DNA from: Actinomycetota bacterium
GTDB taxonomy: Bacteria; Actinomycetota; Humimicrobiia; Humimicrobiales; Humimicrobiaceae
NCBI GenBank assembly: GCA_028718045.1
Contig: JAQUMQ010000089.1
Coordinates: 1-6,207, forward strand
Reading direction: 5' to 3'
DNA length: 6,207 nucleotides
Shown here: positions 5,922 to 6,207 of the stretch, piece by piece
How positions within the stretch are numbered: position 1 is the first letter of the stretch
Layout: the number at the start of each line of letters is the position of its first letter
Position numbers and translations under genes: made by a program
The notes under the pieces: generated by a model
The model's input: the letters and a program-made list of their open reading frames with translations, nothing else
Databases searched by the model: none
What the model was told of the DNA's origin: nothing

Positions 5922-6207
5922 ATGAGTTTGATGGGTGTTGACATAGGAACTACCGGTATAAAAGCAATTGCTTTCAATGAAAACGGCAATGTTTTGGCAA
6001 CAGATTACAAAGAATACAACCTGCTTTTTCCTAATCCCGGCTGGGTAGAATTTGATATAGTCGACCAATGGAGTAAGGTTTTTGAAGTATTAAAAAAAGT
6101 AAATGATGATCCTCTGGTAAAAAGCGACCCCGAAACCGCAGTTTCAGTTACGACGGTCGGAGAAAGTTTTACGCCAATCGATGAAAAAGGTAATATTTTA
6201 TATAAGA
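5922..6207 (+). CDS. FGGY-family carbohydrate kinase, N-terminal part (cut by window edge)
   Basis: The 95 visible residues form the start of a sugar kinase of the xylulokinase/gluconokinase/glycerol kinase superfamily, which transfers phosphate from ATP to a sugar or polyol hydroxyl. The diagnostic phosphate-1 loop of the actin-like ATPase fold is at the very N-terminus (GVDIGTTGIKA, 5-15). Next come the typical PGWVE segment (39-43, commonly PGWVEQDP in the family) and a beta strand with GESFTPIDEKGNIL (80-92). GGGGGAG at 5906-5912 lies nine bases before ATG 5922; a second in-frame ATG at 5931 is too far from it. The gene follows the terminator by about 47 bases, so it either has its own promoter, which I could not find convincingly, or depends on readthrough. 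It probably phosphorylates a sugar made by the upstream enzymes; substrate class cannot be told from this fragment. Confidence 0.88.
   Translation, partial: MSLMGVDIGTTGIKAIAFNENGNVLATDYKEYNLLFPNPGWVEFDIVDQWSKVFEVLKKVNDDPLVKSDPETAVSVTTVGESFTPIDEKGNILYK

Overview
The window looks like an accessory sugar- or cyclitol-catabolism cluster from an AT-rich anaerobic bacterium. A Clostridia-like Firmicute, or a group with similar signals such as Thermotogae, is the best guess. The grounds are modest: AT-rich spacers, frequent AGA and ATA codons, strong GGAGG/GAGGTGA ribosome-binding sites, one TTG start, and Zn-dehydrogenase and xylose-isomerase-like sequences of a type common in such bacteria. No rRNA, tRNA, mobile element or CRISPR array is visible. 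Nothing in the sequence fixes the species.

Layout: positions 1-108 read as the 3' end of an upstream gene on the same strand. A good sigma-A-type promoter (105-133) overlaps its stop codon. A perfect 7+7 palindrome (135-152) follows at the expected transcription start. Five complete same-strand genes come next: (1) a phosphomannose-isomerase-like cupin protein, 190-1386; (2) a TIM-barrel sugar isomerase/epimerase, 1495-2382; (3) a zinc-dependent medium-chain polyol dehydrogenase, 2454-3542, starting at TTG; (4) a xylose-isomerase-like TIM barrel, 3618-4733; (5) a second, different AP-endonuclease-2-type TIM-barrel isomerase/epimerase, 4840-5829. A rho-independent terminator (about 5836-5874) closes this block. 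The N-terminus of an FGGY-family sugar kinase starts at 5922 and runs off the right edge. Every spacer is shorter than 300 bases (71-108 bases within the five-gene block).

How the genes may work together: four of the five complete enzymes belong to folds that interconvert aldoses, ketoses or keto-sugars using divalent metal. The fifth oxidises a secondary alcohol of a polyol or sugar. A kinase follows. The simplest inference is a peripheral route that oxidises and isomerises an unusual carbohydrate (rare sugar, cyclitol or keto-glycoside) until a kinase can feed it into central metabolism. The substrate cannot be read from the sequence. Three enzymes differ from their best-known relatives at informative positions. 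The xylose-isomerase-like protein has His in place of a conserved metal-ligand Asp. The cupin protein lacks the classical phosphomannose-isomerase HKPE segment. The first TIM barrel ends its metal site in an Asp-containing motif instead of the usual Glu. These differences suggest activities other than the textbook ones. No transporter, regulator gene or Gfo/Idh/MocA oxidoreductase lies inside the window, so the pathway is only partly visible.
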